This document shows, one piece after another, positions 32,962 through 44,939 of a stretch of 64,000 nt of DNA (its first letter is position 1; the number at the start of each line of letters is the position of its first letter). This DNA comes from Hormiphora californensis (lineage: Eukaryota > Ctenophora > Tentaculata > Cydippida > Pleurobrachiidae): the NCBI GenBank assembly GCA_020137815.1, contig CM035353.1, positions 5,398,733 through 5,462,732 of the forward strand, written 5' to 3'. The notes below the pieces were generated by a model. The model was not told the origin of the DNA. It saw nothing but the letters and a program-made list of their open reading frames with translations, and did no database searches. Both the position numbers and the translations under genes were made by a program.

Positions 32962-35827
32962 AACTCTCTCTACCGGCTCATCTCTAGCTGTCCACCATTT
33001 GCTCCACATGTATAATTACTTCCCCCTCCTTCAACAGCAGCAGCTCTACTCTCCGTGCTAATAGCTGTTCAGCACGAGATCTAGAGTTTGGAAACTGCAT
33101 ATACGTTACATCACACTTAAGGGTACACCTGGCGTTTTTCATCATCGAGTGCCCAACCAAATGACTTCACCAGGGTTTAGGCCATACAAAATGAACCTCA
33201 AATATGCAATTTTAGCCCTAAATTCGAATTCATATTTTTGCTACAGCCTATTTTCAAAGTGGCGTTTTTTCAATTTTTTTGGAATTTTTAACCTCAGGAC
33301 CACTTTTTTTGAGATAGAAACATTTAATTCTTGGAATTTGAAGAGAATATAAAGGTGAATAAGCCCAAAGAAGGATTTTTGAAATGGAGCTTATTTCTGG
33401 CCATGAGAACGGTTTACTTTTTTGCTTCTTTGACACGCTGGCTGAGAATGTTCCCATGCTTCATTAGAGATGAAAATCTGGAAATAGTTGCTCCAAACGA
33501 TTATCTATGTGGCCCAAAAATTTTGGAACTTTCCCGCCAAAGATGCGGTGTACAGAGCTTGTTTTGTGAAACCCGTCTTTTTGAAAAAGAGGGAAATTCC
33601 CTGTATCTCAAAAACGGATGATCGTAGAGACCTGCAGGGACCAAGCTTAATCGATTCAGAAGGTCCGATTTTGGGGGGTCTTCTGAGAGACATTTTGCTC
33701 CTACTCCAACCGTTTTTGCTCTAATTGCAAAAACCCATTTCTATGAAAAGGGGGAACAACTCTATTCCAGTAGCCTGCTTCGGGCTGATTTCCCCCTTAC
33801 TTGCTGATACCCTTTTCGCAATTACAGCAAAAACGGTTGGAGTAGGAGCAAAATGTCTCTCAGAAGACCCCCCCCCCCCAAAATCGGACCTTCTGAATCG
33901 ATTAAGCTTGGTCCCAGGTCTCTACGATCATCCGTTTTTGAGATACAGGGAATTTCCCTCTTTTTCAAAAAGACAGGTTTCACAAAAAAAACTCTGTACA
34001 CCACATCTTTGGCGGGAAAGTTCCAAAATTTTTGGGCCACATAGATAATCGTTTTGAGCAACTATTTCCAGATTTTCATCTCTAATGAAGCATGGGAACA
34101 TTCTCAGCCAGCGTGTCAAAGAAGCAAAAAAGTAAACCGTTCTCATGGCCAGAAATAAGCTCCATTTCAAAAATCCTTCTTTGGGCTTATTCACCTTTAT
34201 ATTCTCTTCAAATTCCAAGAATTTAATGTTTCTATCTCAAAAAAAAGTGGTCCTGAGGTTAAAAATTTCAACAAAAATTGAAAAAACGCCACTTTGAAAA
34301 TAGGCTGTAGCAAAAATATGAATTCGACTTTAGGGCTAAAATTGCATATTTGAGGTCCATTTTGTATGGCCTAAACCCTGGTGAAGTCATTTGGTTGGGC
34401 ACTCGATGATGAAAAACGCCAGGTGTACCCTTAATATACATGATGGAAGTTCGGTTCCTTTCTATATGAAGTGTTCAGGAAGTCTGCTAGTACATTTACA
34501 AGGCTATTGATGTGACGTGTTATAGTATATACGTGGGAAAGCCGGAACTATGGGCAGAAGCTTTTGTAATTGTATTTTGCCATACTGAAGATTCGCAGCT
34601 ATGTTTTCCTTGAACTGCTTTCCTTGATCTGTCTACGGTAATTTTGATATATCACCAATGACAAGTTTCATTTCATCAACGCGACATGCTATAGTTTGCT
34701 CCGTTAATTAGCCGTAATTTAGTATCTCTCAGAAATAGTTTAGATCATGCCATAATTCGGAAGACTGAAAAATTGAGTCTAATAAATCTAAATGTATACC
34801 AAACATTCTCTAAAATCAGTTTATCTGCAAGATTATGTACCCGAGAATTCAGAATTAGTATAATTATTGTTACTTTGCGTGCTTCTCTCTTCTTGCTTAC
34901 ATTAATATCATCATAATTACCATGATCATAATATATGAAACACATATGCACCGTCGCTCAACCGCACGGCCGATGCTTGTAGTATATAATTTGCTAGGAT
35001 TGATTTCCTGCTTATGCAGCCTCGGACTTGATCGATATTATTATCAGAGCACCAATGAGATATTAGACATAAACTTAGATGAAATTAAACTTTTATAATG
35101 TTGCTACCGGCACTCGAATTATACCTTTATTCACCTCGATCATTCGATTTTGAGGAGATTTTGTTTTCCAAATCCCCTTTAAGATTAAAGGGTTTAAAAA
35201 CCGCTTAAATGACGTTTATAAGGGTGAATAAAGGGGCCGTGAAAAAGTCACACGTTAAAAAAAATAGAGTTTTGGGAGATATGAAAGGGAGAGACTGAGA
35301 GAAAGAACAGGAGAGAAAAGAGAAAGAAGAAGGGAAGACAAGAGAGATGAGAGAGCGGAGAGGAGAGAAGATAGAGAATTATAGTGAGCAGTACTTCTAA
35401 ATGCGCTCCCGTATTACCTCCTCATTTTGCTTTATTAAGAGTCTCTAGACTCGAGACGCATCTCTCATCCTCTACTCTATCCACCGTCGCTCGTTATTCT
35501 TTGGATGCAATTCATTCGCCGAGAAATTAGATTAGGGACAGAGAGAAGAAGAGAGGGCAGAACAGAGACCAGGAGTATAAAGAAGTATCATGATTGGGAG
35601 TTAGAGTAGAGAGAGTAGAAAGGTAGCGAGATAAAAGACTGAGAAAAACGTTGATCCGATGCTTTTGGGTTAATGATGCAGGTAAAGGGGAAAGACCATG
35701 TCGACCCTATTGCACCTGGTTCACGCTCAGCTAATAAGCTAAGGAAATCTCTGAATCCTGTTTCTGCAGATCAGAGAAGGGAGAATGTCGATTCCTATTC
35801 GCACCGGGACCCAGCTCAGAGGATGAG
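31835..35827 (+). CDS. 5' exons of an unrecognised gene
   Basis: Exon 31835-31909 starts at ATG and encodes 25 residues rich in Gly and Lys (MASKSYGGGGARGGSGRIKK...), ending at AAG|gtaggat. The phase-compatible exon 35682-35827 (gatgcag|...ATGAG|gttaat) continues with VKGKDHVDPIAPGSRSANK and RENVDSYSHRDPAQRMR. A third open stretch from 36148 (tttcag|GTTTTATATAATGG) is in phase and runs to a stop at 36410, but its second half is low-complexity. No domain is recognised; the protein start is basic and probably disordered. The large intron holds a CT microsatellite and palindromic element P3. Later exons, if any, were not found. Confidence 0.4.
32879..32961. repeat. (CT)n microsatellite
   Basis: About 80 bp of CT repeat with one CTTT interruption. 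Confidence 0.95.
33117..34434. mobile_element. TTAA-flanked palindromic element P3
   Basis: A 1,318-bp giant palindrome with ends TTAAGGGTACACCTGGCG...CGCCAGGTGTACCCTTAA and arms of about 600 bp. Its outer arm sequence differs from P1/P2. The inner core (CTGTATCTCAAAAACGG, ATTCAGAAGGTCCGATTTTG, TCTGAGAGACATTTTGCTCC) is shared with them, so the three are subfamilies of one element. Confidence 0.85.
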
Positions 35828-36147
35828 GTTAATATAATGTAAAAATTTCCCTCCAAGAGATGATAAGATCTGTTACATTAATCTAAGCTCATAAATTTTA
35901 ATAGATTAATTGAGTCAATTATCATAAATTTTAAATATCATGTGTCAAATTGAACTTATAATATTGGTCAAATATAGAATTTAAAAATACATGTTGTCAT
36001 TGAAAAAGATATAGCGATATATGTTAGCATTTATTGCTTTATAAAATAAAGCTTTCATGTATCGCCTACATTAAGTTACAATACTGATCTCTTCTCAAAT
36101 CAAAAACTGGCCTAATTAAAGAACGCCTTATAGGGGCTTGTTTTCAG

Positions 36148-36410
36148 GTTTTATATAATGGCCCCATTTGGCACCATTGTACAGTGGAACAAGGCGAATG
36201 CAGGTTTATTATGCATGGAATATGCACATTTTCCAGAGAGACTACATTATGAAATAGAGGGAAAATATCGGAAAAAAGAAGGGATGAGAAGAGAAGGGAT
36301 ACATCGCCCTAGAGCTGGGAGAGAGCCCTCTCTACTCGCTTCTCTCCGCTCCTCTCGCTCCTCTCTCCTCCTCGACTCTCTCTCTTCTTCTCTCTCTCTC
36401 CTGCTCTTCT
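36148..36410 (+). CDS. Possible third exon of the gene at 31835
   Basis: The acceptor ttttcag| at 36147 joins in phase to exon 35682-35827, giving R-FYIMAPFGTIVQWNKANAG and on through LHYEIEGKYRKKEGMRREGI before a Ser/Leu/Arg stretch that is a CT-repeat translation. The first 50 residues look protein-like. It either ends the protein at TGA 36408-36410 or has a donor I could not find. Confidence 0.3.
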
Positions 36411-37002
36411 GAGGTCGCGGCGCCGGCTCTTCGCCGCGGCATGGCTCCGCGGCCTCTCCGAGCCTCGCGCGCGCGGGGTTTCTATGGTTGGCCCAGACTC
36501 CAATCAGTCGCCTCTTTGATCGTACAGCGTTCCTTTGATCCTGCTCTCTCTTATCTCTCTTCGGCTGCTCTCCCCTCTCACTTTCAAATCTCTCCTTTTT
36601 TAGCTCTTCCCTGACGCAATCTAGCAGTGTGGTGGAGCGAATAGAGAAAGAGAGACTTGGCCTGGCTTCTCTCATACTTATAAGCTTGTCCTTGGTCCTC
36701 TCCTCCTCCCTAGAATAGCTCCCATTTGAACCACAAGATGTGTAGTCTTCGCAGATGGAGCTTGCTGCAGTTGGTACTTGGTGCACTCGTCCCTATCCTC
36801 CAATGCAGTTCGCTCATGGGGCTGCAATTTTGCAGTTGGAGCATAGGATTTAAGCAGCCAGTACTATTACCCCTTTCCTTGCTGTATTATACTAGGAACG
36901 TATACATATATATAATACAGGAAACGCATCTGATCCTCCCCATGTTTTATAGTTTGTCACCTGTACCATTTTAATTTACAAGCTGGGTACTTTTTAGGAA
37001 CT

Positions 37003-37078
<76 letters not shown>

Positions 37079-38404
37079 ACCTCCATCACAACCTTTCCCA
37101 ATATCCGTCTCCCCTTTGTTGTATTAATAAAATACGTAGGGTGAAATCAGAAATCTGAAACAATTCAACTCGAGCTTGATATGAAGCAGAGCGGCATCAC
37201 ACATGCTGTTTCTTGGATTCCTTCCATGTCTACTTTAGATGTGGCAGTCAGCTATTATAATAACCCTGTGATGCGTAACTGTATATGTTATCATAGCGCT
37301 GGCAAGCGCCCGGGGCCCAATCCTCCCTCCCCTCAACCATCCTTCCATTTTCCAAGCATTCTTGCTTCCATTGAATGGAAAATCGAAATTGCGAAAAAAA
37401 AAATTTTTGAATTTTTTGAAAATTTTTGAAAATTTTGACAGCGCTACTATACTTATTGTCTGAAATCGGCAATTTCAACTTTGTTTTAGACAACCTTCCC
37501 GTTGTCCTACGAACTTGTCGCTTGGTAGTTCGTGTTGCCTTGACACATAGAGCACACGTTCAAAATTTCATGCAAATCGGAGTTACGGTTTTTACGTTAC
37601 AGAGGGTCGTATTTTAGACAAAATGTCCGTTTTTCGCGTCACGAACGACCGTAAAATAACCACTTTTTTGCGTACACAATAGAGGCCACAGTTTTAAAGC
37701 TATCACCATGAAACTTTGGGAGTCGGTAGGTCTACTGGTGTACCTTGTATTAAAGCTTGGACAGAGAAAACGGACAGTCATAACAAAAGTTATGACTGTC
37801 TTAAGTTTTCTTTGGCGTTTAAGACGGCCTTCCCGTCGTTCTACCAATACGCCGCTTGGTACGCGGTGTTGCCTTGACATCTTGAACACACGTTCAAGCA
37901 AATCCGAGTTGCGGTTCGTCAGTTACGGGTATCTGACTGTATTAAGATTTAAGACGATTTTCAAAAAAACCTCGAAAAGAGCAAATTAAACTACAAATCA
38001 TGATTTTATCATATATATTTTGCCAAAGTATGCCAACTGCTGTATTTTCAGGTATAATTGGTAGTCATATCTAGATTTATGACTGTCTTAAATTTAAGAC
38101 GATTTTAAAAAAACCTAGAAAGAAGCGATTCAGAGTCTAAATTAACATTGAATCAGATTTATTTTATAAAATTAGGTTTATTGCCGCATTTTCAGTTACA
38201 ATTGGTAGTCATATCTAGAGTTATGACTGTCTTAAATATACGACGATTTTAAAAATCACTGAGAAAAGAGCGAATTAGCACCTAGAACCTGATTATATCA
38301 GATATATCTGATTATCAATGCTTATCCGTGCGATAATTATCCGTGACTAATAATCAAAATCATAGAACAATCGCGGAGAACCAATCGCGAATATATCAAA
38401 TGCT
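36411..38404. other. Intergenic DNA with microsatellite and local direct repeats
   Basis: It contains a GC-rich patch (36410-36480), a (CT)n tract at 37007-37078, and an A/T foldback at 37390-37437. A diverged direct repeat follows: CCTTCCCGTTGTCCTACG at 37494 and CCTTCCCGTCGTTCTACC at 37826, each followed by GTGTTGCCTTGACA. Three copies of a TTATGACTGTCTTAA motif lie near 37790, 38078 and 38220. No supported exons. Confidence 0.5.
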
Positions 38405-41400
38405 GCCCTGCCAGAAATAGATGGTCCATATAGGTCAATATTAGCTCAATTAACGGGGCTATATCGTGCAAAATTACATTGTGGATTGGGCGATTTATTG
38501 ATCAATACAGGTCCGTATTGTGCCCAATATATTGGCCAAATTGAGCAATATACCGTGGAATATATTGAACAAATGTGGTCCAAATGCGCGCGCATCCGTG
38601 GTGCTGAAACGTTGTACTCTCAACATCTCAAATACTGTGCGCGCTCCCGTACCATGAGGAGCGGCGTCCCAAAATACGCTGGCCGACTGCTGCACCCAAT
38701 AACGATTTGAAACCAACGTTATACTTGTTACTTTCGTAACCCTCGCTCACGCAAGCCGGCTCAGCGTTTACAAAAGAGGGTCGCGCAATCTGACAACGTT
38801 ATACGAACCAATTGTCGTATGCACTTACCGAGTGTAGGAAAACTTCCACTTACTGAAAATTGTACTTGCCATGTTCGAACCTCTCTTCCCCTAATGGAAT
38901 AAAAGTTTTTATTTGGATGTAGTTCTTGTTTAATTGGTTGCTGTGTGTTTGTTAGAAATGTGGTAAAGAAGCACATAATATGATATATAATATATACATA
39001 TACAGTCGGACCACGATTTAACGGCACCTTGGGGAACATTTTTGTCCGTGTTAAATCATACTTTGGGATGACTGCGAGAGTAATGGGGGATCCAAGCGTA
39101 AGAACTGCACATCTCATGAGTTTCCCCAAAACAACATACACTATAGAATTGTTTTGGTTCACACCACGAGCTTTATTGGTCGTCTGCAAAAACAACATGA
39201 CGTACAAACGTACGTACCCTTTGCTGATGTTCTAATGGTCATTGCCTGTCTGTACCCCGATAATACTGAAGAATCCACAATCTCTCCCAGAATAGTCTGG
39301 AGCAGTGACCACCGTGACATTCAATATCTTGGAGATAACTTTGTTTTAATTTCAGACAACTGACAACAAGTCATAAGATCTGTATTGGTAGGTCACGTGA
39401 CTGGTTCTATCAACCATGCAGGGAAGTATTTCCTGTAACCAGGCAGCTCCTTTAGCTTAAGCCTGTCTCGAATGATGTTATCAAGTTCTTGGTGAAAGAC
39501 ACGATCTAGCTCCAAACCGCATTACCCAGTGATGAGAAGATCTGAGAGGCTACGCCAGACAGACACGGACATCTAGCAGTTGGTTGGGCCTGAAATCGCT
39601 GGATGGAGTGGATAATTAGCTAACCATGGTAACCTGGACCCGCGCAACATTAGCACTTGTTTGGGCTGGAGGGGAGTGGGAAGTGGCTAGTTGAGTGTCT
39701 ACATCCATGGTACGTCAAATGTGTAACACCATGAGATCACATTGTTGATAATCCAATGGTATAACAATGTACCACACAATGGTCAACACACAGGGTAAAC
39801 AATGGATACACAATGCGTAACACATGTTAAACAACCTGCACCTGTGTAACACCAATAATTACCTCAGGTGTAAAAAGTAGTACAATACGTCATTGCCCCT
39901 CCAGGTTCAACTCCCCGAAAACACATAATCAGAACAACTTAGGGTGAGCAGTTGACGAGAAATATACAACCTGAATAGAGAGATAGAAGTAAACAACCCA
40001 CAATCACTCGTTATTTAGGTCACCACTCGTCATCAGCCATCCCAGTCCCAGACGCGCTTAGAAAGCTGACTTATACTTTTCAGAGTGTTGCGATACCCCG
40101 GGCAATGCACACGAAGATGGTAACCCCATGCAATAACGAGGACAGTTATAACAAGGGTCGGGTTAAAGTCCCTATTCCGATAGTTTGTTTTTTTATGCCG
40201 AAGTCCATTGAGTACCTCCACAAAACGAGCTGGGTAGTGCGATGACCTAGACGTGACCCACACAGTAACCAAGCAAACATTCCGAATCTTATTTACGGTC
40301 CGGTATTTTTTGTCACCCAACATGGACCAATATTTCTTCTACTCTCTCACCAGTAAAAACTGTGTCCTGTCTGTATCTCATCAGAGCAGGTATGGTTGGC
40401 TCAGGGGGTCAGCCACGGTAATGGATCAACAAATGACTCAATAAGATCGTCAGGAGATATCGGATTTAATAACACACCCATCGGAACTTGTATTTTAGGT
40501 CACGTGAATGGTTTATCACCCAATCAGGGTCCGTATTTCATGGCACATACCTTATGATCCACATTATTATCATAGTTGTAGTAGAGCAACATAAAGCACA
40601 CACTGCCATAGTACACCCCCACAGTCCACACCAACCAACGCCTGTGGATGTGCATGCGAGAAGGGGAGGATTAGAGTCAGGCACGCGACCGAAACAAGTA
40701 AACGAACCAATCAGACTCGTTTATTAAGGTCACGTGACTGGTTATCAGCCAATCAGGGACCAGTATCGGGGTACACAGATATAGTCATATGTACCTTCAT
40801 AGAGCCAGTTCACCTCTATTAAAGTGGTTCTCAATGGCCAGTTCTAAACAGAAGAGAGGTAGTCCCTCTACCAGTACCATCACGATGTATGGAACAGGAA
40901 GGCGCGCTGATAAAATGAAAGGGAGTACATGGATGTTCTAGGTTGGTTAAATATCAAAAAACTGGTAAAAATTACAGACTTTATTAAATAAGGGTGACAA
41001 AAGCCAACAACCCGCACACCTAAAGTGAAAATGGTGAGCACGCCACTGTTACCTTCAATAGTAACCTCTGTTCGTTAAAACGGTGAAACTAGCCCCTGAG
41101 GGTTGAGATAAATTGCCCATAGTATCTGGTGTTATCTACAACTGCTTTGTTGTTACTGATATCGTCCACTATGATAACATGTGCTATAGAGATTACATAG
41201 GACGAATTAGGAAAGGGAAATTTTTTAATTGGTGTTTTGAAGGATGTCATATATGTACAATTATAACACCACGGATATTGTTAAAAAATGATTGTGTTCA
41301 TAGGAAAATGTGTTTTGAGACTCTTGAGACCAGAACAAAAGCTCCAGAGACTGAGCACGCAGATTATACTTCATAGAAATATATATATTGTAGAAAAAAA

Positions 41401-44030
41401 ACAAGGACTATGCAAAAACACTTCCAGTTCAACAGTGCACAAATCCTCTCCAACACTCAATTTACCACTGGTAACGTAAACCCAGTAATACAATACAACT
41501 TATAATTATAGCTAGATAGTAGATTATTATATTCGTTATACATATTCGTTATACATCATATAATAAACAACCGGCAACCATTAACCATTTAACAGCTTAA
41601 TGGTCAAGCATATTAACACGACGGAATATGCAACTGTTCAAATTGGAAAGCAGGGAGCAAAGCTCCCAACCTTACTGTAATCTCCAGGTGAAAACCTCTT
41701 GGTTACAACATAGCTCATAAGCCCATGAGGCACAAAAGGCTCGCCTTTAACTTTCAAACAAACCAGGAAGAGTTTGTCAAGCTTTAAAAATATTCCGATA
41801 ACCTTTCAAAACATTGTCTTTGTGGCTATAAATGAAGCTATCGCATTCTTTTTCCACAGATAGCGGAAATTTCCGACTTCTACCTCTTGAAGTGGAGTAG
41901 ATGTGGAATAGCCAAGCTGATTCAGCAGGGGAGTTGTTGGGATTATTTTGCCCCCTTTGAATCTGGCGGTGGAGAGGCTCGGAGGGCAGGTGACAGCGGG
42001 TTGATTGCTCTCACAAACCTCTCCAGTTTTTCAGTTGCCTCCAAACGGTTGAGCCCCATGGCAATTTGGGCCCACATCATTCGTTCCTGAAGAAAAGATA
42101 TTTTTATCTCAAGTTAGCTACGTGTTCGTTCCACCATTAAAATAGCGAAATGAATCATATAATCCCGTAGATCATCAAATAGGCGAAAAAGTCAGATCAA
42201 ACCCGGATTTTCCATTGCAGTGATCTGAACATATATTATATAATAATCATACCATGGAAGAGAGATATTAAGACCTGTTTCTTGATTCAAAAGGGCCATT
42301 GTAGTATATGCCTGGGAACCACTTTCTCTAACTGGAGTCCGGAATGTGAACCTGAAAGGGAATGGATTCGTTAAAAAGATTTCGTAGAATTTCCTGGTAA
42401 TGGTGATAACTATAGTTATTATAGCCCCTAATTTTTGGGGCAATTATACCATTATACCATTTGGTGGAGGTTAAAAGTGCATACTTTTCAGTGTAGATGT
42501 TTGGTACACTGTCACAAACTCGTGCAAGTATTTCGCCCTGTCTAATCCCTTCTGTCCACAGTATCCCTGAAACGATTCTTTCGGGTGACATACGTCTCTC
42601 TTTCTCTCTATCTGGTATATCGCGCGACTGGCAAGAGTTTATAGCCCATTATATTATCTTTTCATACTTACATCGACAACAGCACCAGTGATTAACCAGC
42701 AGCAAGCCAATGCCTTCCAACCGAAATGGAAACCTTCACGGATCTGTTTCTTGAGCTTCATCAGTGAGGCCGGGATAACGTAGAAGATGAATTGACACCA
42801 TTCACGGGCTGAAATAAAAACGTGTTTTCTAAAATATAAAAGACTATGCCTAAATTTTTGTTAACTGGTCATCGGCCAGCTAGGTACCCACGTGTCTGGT
42901 CTGCGGCAGCCTCTCAGATCTTCTACTCACTGGGTATCGGGTTTGGAGCTAGATCGTGTCTTTCACCAAGAACTGGTGATACATCATTCGAGACAGGTTA
43001 GCAAAGGAGCTGCCGGATTCAGGAAATACTTGTCCCTGATTGGTTGATAACCAGTCACGTGACCTAAATACAGATTTCTGATTGGTTGTCAGTTTCTGAA
43101 ATTAAAACAAGTTCCTCCCTATCATTATCACGGTGGTCAACTGCTCCACGACTATTCTGGAGGACTTGTGATTTTCAGTATTATCGGGTACAGACAGGCA
43201 ATGACACATGTAGAAATCAGCAAGGTACGTACGTTGTACGTCATGTTTTGCCTAGATCGACCCAATAAAGCTCGTGGTTTGACACAAACAATCTATAGTT
43301 TATTGTTTTCTGGGGAACTCATAGATTTGCAGTTCTTAACTCTTGCATCCCCATTACTCTCCAGTCTCCCCCAATTATGATTTAACGGACAAAACCCTTT
43401 TCCCCAAGGGTGCCGTTAAATCGTGGTCCGACTTATATGTATATATTATATATCATATTATGTGCTTCTTTACCACATTTCTACAAAAACCCACAGCAAC
43501 CAATTAAACAAGAACACATCCAAATAAAAACTTTTATCCATTAGGGGAAGAGAGGTTCGAACATGGCAAGTACAATTTTCAGTAAGTGGAAGTTTTCCTA
43601 CACTCGGTAATGCATACGACAATTGGTTCGTATAACGTTGTCAGATTGCGCGACCCTCTTTTGTAAACGCTGAGCCGGCTTGCGTGAGCGAGGGTTACGA
43701 AAGTAACAAGTATAACGTTGGTTTCAAATCGTTATTGGGTGCACAGTCGGCCAGCGTATTTTGGGACGCCGCTCCTCATGGTACGGGAGCGCGCACACAG
43801 TATTTGAGAGTTGAGAGTACAACGTTTCAGCACCACGGATGCGCCGCGCATTTGGACCACATTTGTTCAATATATTCCACGGTATATTGCTCAATTTGGC
43901 CATATATTGGGCCAAATACGACCTGTATTGATCAATAAATCGCCCAATCCACAATGTAATTTGTGCACGATATATGCCCCGTTAATTGAGCTAATATTGA
44001 CCTATATGGACCACCTATTTCTGGCAGGGT
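38405..44030. mobile_element. 5.6 kb structure with 1.15 kb inverted terminal arms
   Basis: The left arm (about 38405-39590) and right arm (about 42880-44030) are reverse complements over their whole length, diverged by an estimated 10-20%. Outer ends read CCCTGCCAGAAATAGATGG and its complement. Each arm contains half of a pogo-like MITE (39003; 43433). The interior of about 3.3 kb contains repeated GGTCACGTGACTGGTT blocks (about 39390, 40497, 40731) and a minus-strand gene fragment. This fits a large foldback/TIR element that captured host exons, or an inverted duplication. Confidence 0.7.
41943..42808 (-). CDS. Truncated minus-strand gene, unrecognised
   Basis: Minus-strand exons: 42672-42808 (REWCQFIFYVIPASLMKLKK... 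to WKALACCWLITGAVVD), 42485-42627 (SRDIPDREKERRMSPERIV and RQGEILARVCDSVPNIYTE), 42275-42351 (FTFRTPVRESGSQAYTTMAL) and 41943-42086 (ERMMWAQIAMGLNRLEATEK ... stop TAA 41943-41945). The first three junctions agree in phase; the junction from 42275 to 42086 is one base out, so either the donor is different or the gene is broken. The first exon has a hydrophobic patch but no clear membrane helix. The 5' exons would have to lie in the inverted arm beyond 42880 and were not found. I do not recognise the family. Confidence 0.45.
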
Positions 44031-44327
44031 GATAACTAATCAATAATAGTAATCGCGGATAACTAACCACGATAACTTATCGCGAATAGCTAATCGCGAT
44101 AGCTTATAATACTTATAACGGATTCGTGATCAGCTATCCGCGATTGGTTATCAGTGATTACTATAATATATTAGATATTCGCAATTGATATCCGAAATTG
44201 GATTTCTGCGATTATTATGAGGCAACCTACGATTGAAAAAGTCCGTGAATCCCCAATCGTTTAATCGCGTTTATTAAATACAGCTAGTATTACAAAATGC
44301 ATGTCGTAGTATAACAAAATGCCTGAT

Positions 44328-44780
44328 ACTAGATCCAAAAACCAAACAAGTTTGGTGGATAGCCGGGGCCGCATAAATTAAAAAACGTGCGAAAGTTTTG
44401 ATACATGAACTTTCGGGGCCTGGGGTGCTGTTAAATTCGTGTTTCCATGATATAATAGTCAGCCGTTCATTCAAAGCATACTATTATTCTGTAAAACAGA
44501 CTCTGGAACGACCCAATGGCCACTGTGCGCAGTACATTATATGTGACATGTGTTGATCTGTATGTTTGATTATGCGGAATAAAAAATAATGATAATTTGA
44601 TCATTGCGAAAGTTTCCTAATTCCTAGCGTATAGTTTGAAAATGTTGCTGGTTATAATCATGGAAACGCGAATTTAACAGCACCCCAGGCCCCGAAAGTT
44701 CATGTATCAAAACTTTCGCACGTTTTTTAATTTATGCGGCCCCGGCTATCCACCAAACTTGTTTGGTTTTTGGATCTAGT
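44328..44780. repeat. Inverted repeat with 128-bp arms
   Basis: Arms 44328-44455 and 44652-44780 are almost exact complements (ACTAGATCCAAAAACCAAAC... and ...GGTTTTTGGATCTAGT), flanking about 195 bp of AT-rich spacer. A non-autonomous foldback element is likely. No coding. Confidence 0.88.
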
Positions 44781-44876
44781 ACTGTCTTTCATAAACGCCA
44801 CAAAATGGTGATCAGCTCCTCTTTCGGTGTAACACCTTTGCATTCAAATGATGCTCTAATCGATCCGTATCCCTTC

Positions 44877-44933
44877 CGTTCGATTGATTAACGATTGATA
44901 TCAATTGTTAATCAATCGTAAATCAATCGAACG
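44877..44933. repeat. Small palindrome CGTTCGATTGATT
   Basis: CGTTCGATTGATT...AATCAATCGAACG with an internal CGATTGATATCAATTG core makes a nearly complete 57-bp palindrome. Confidence 0.75.
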
Positions 44934-44939
44934 TCGAAC

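Noticed and set aside
36410-36490. GC-rich patch resembling an rRNA expansion segment or CpG promoter
   Set aside because: No conserved rRNA core was recognised, and one 80-base patch is too little to call a promoter.
38761-39207. 148-codon minus-strand ORF in the left inverted arm
   Set aside because: The matching right arm does not keep the ORF open, so there is no sign of coding constraint.
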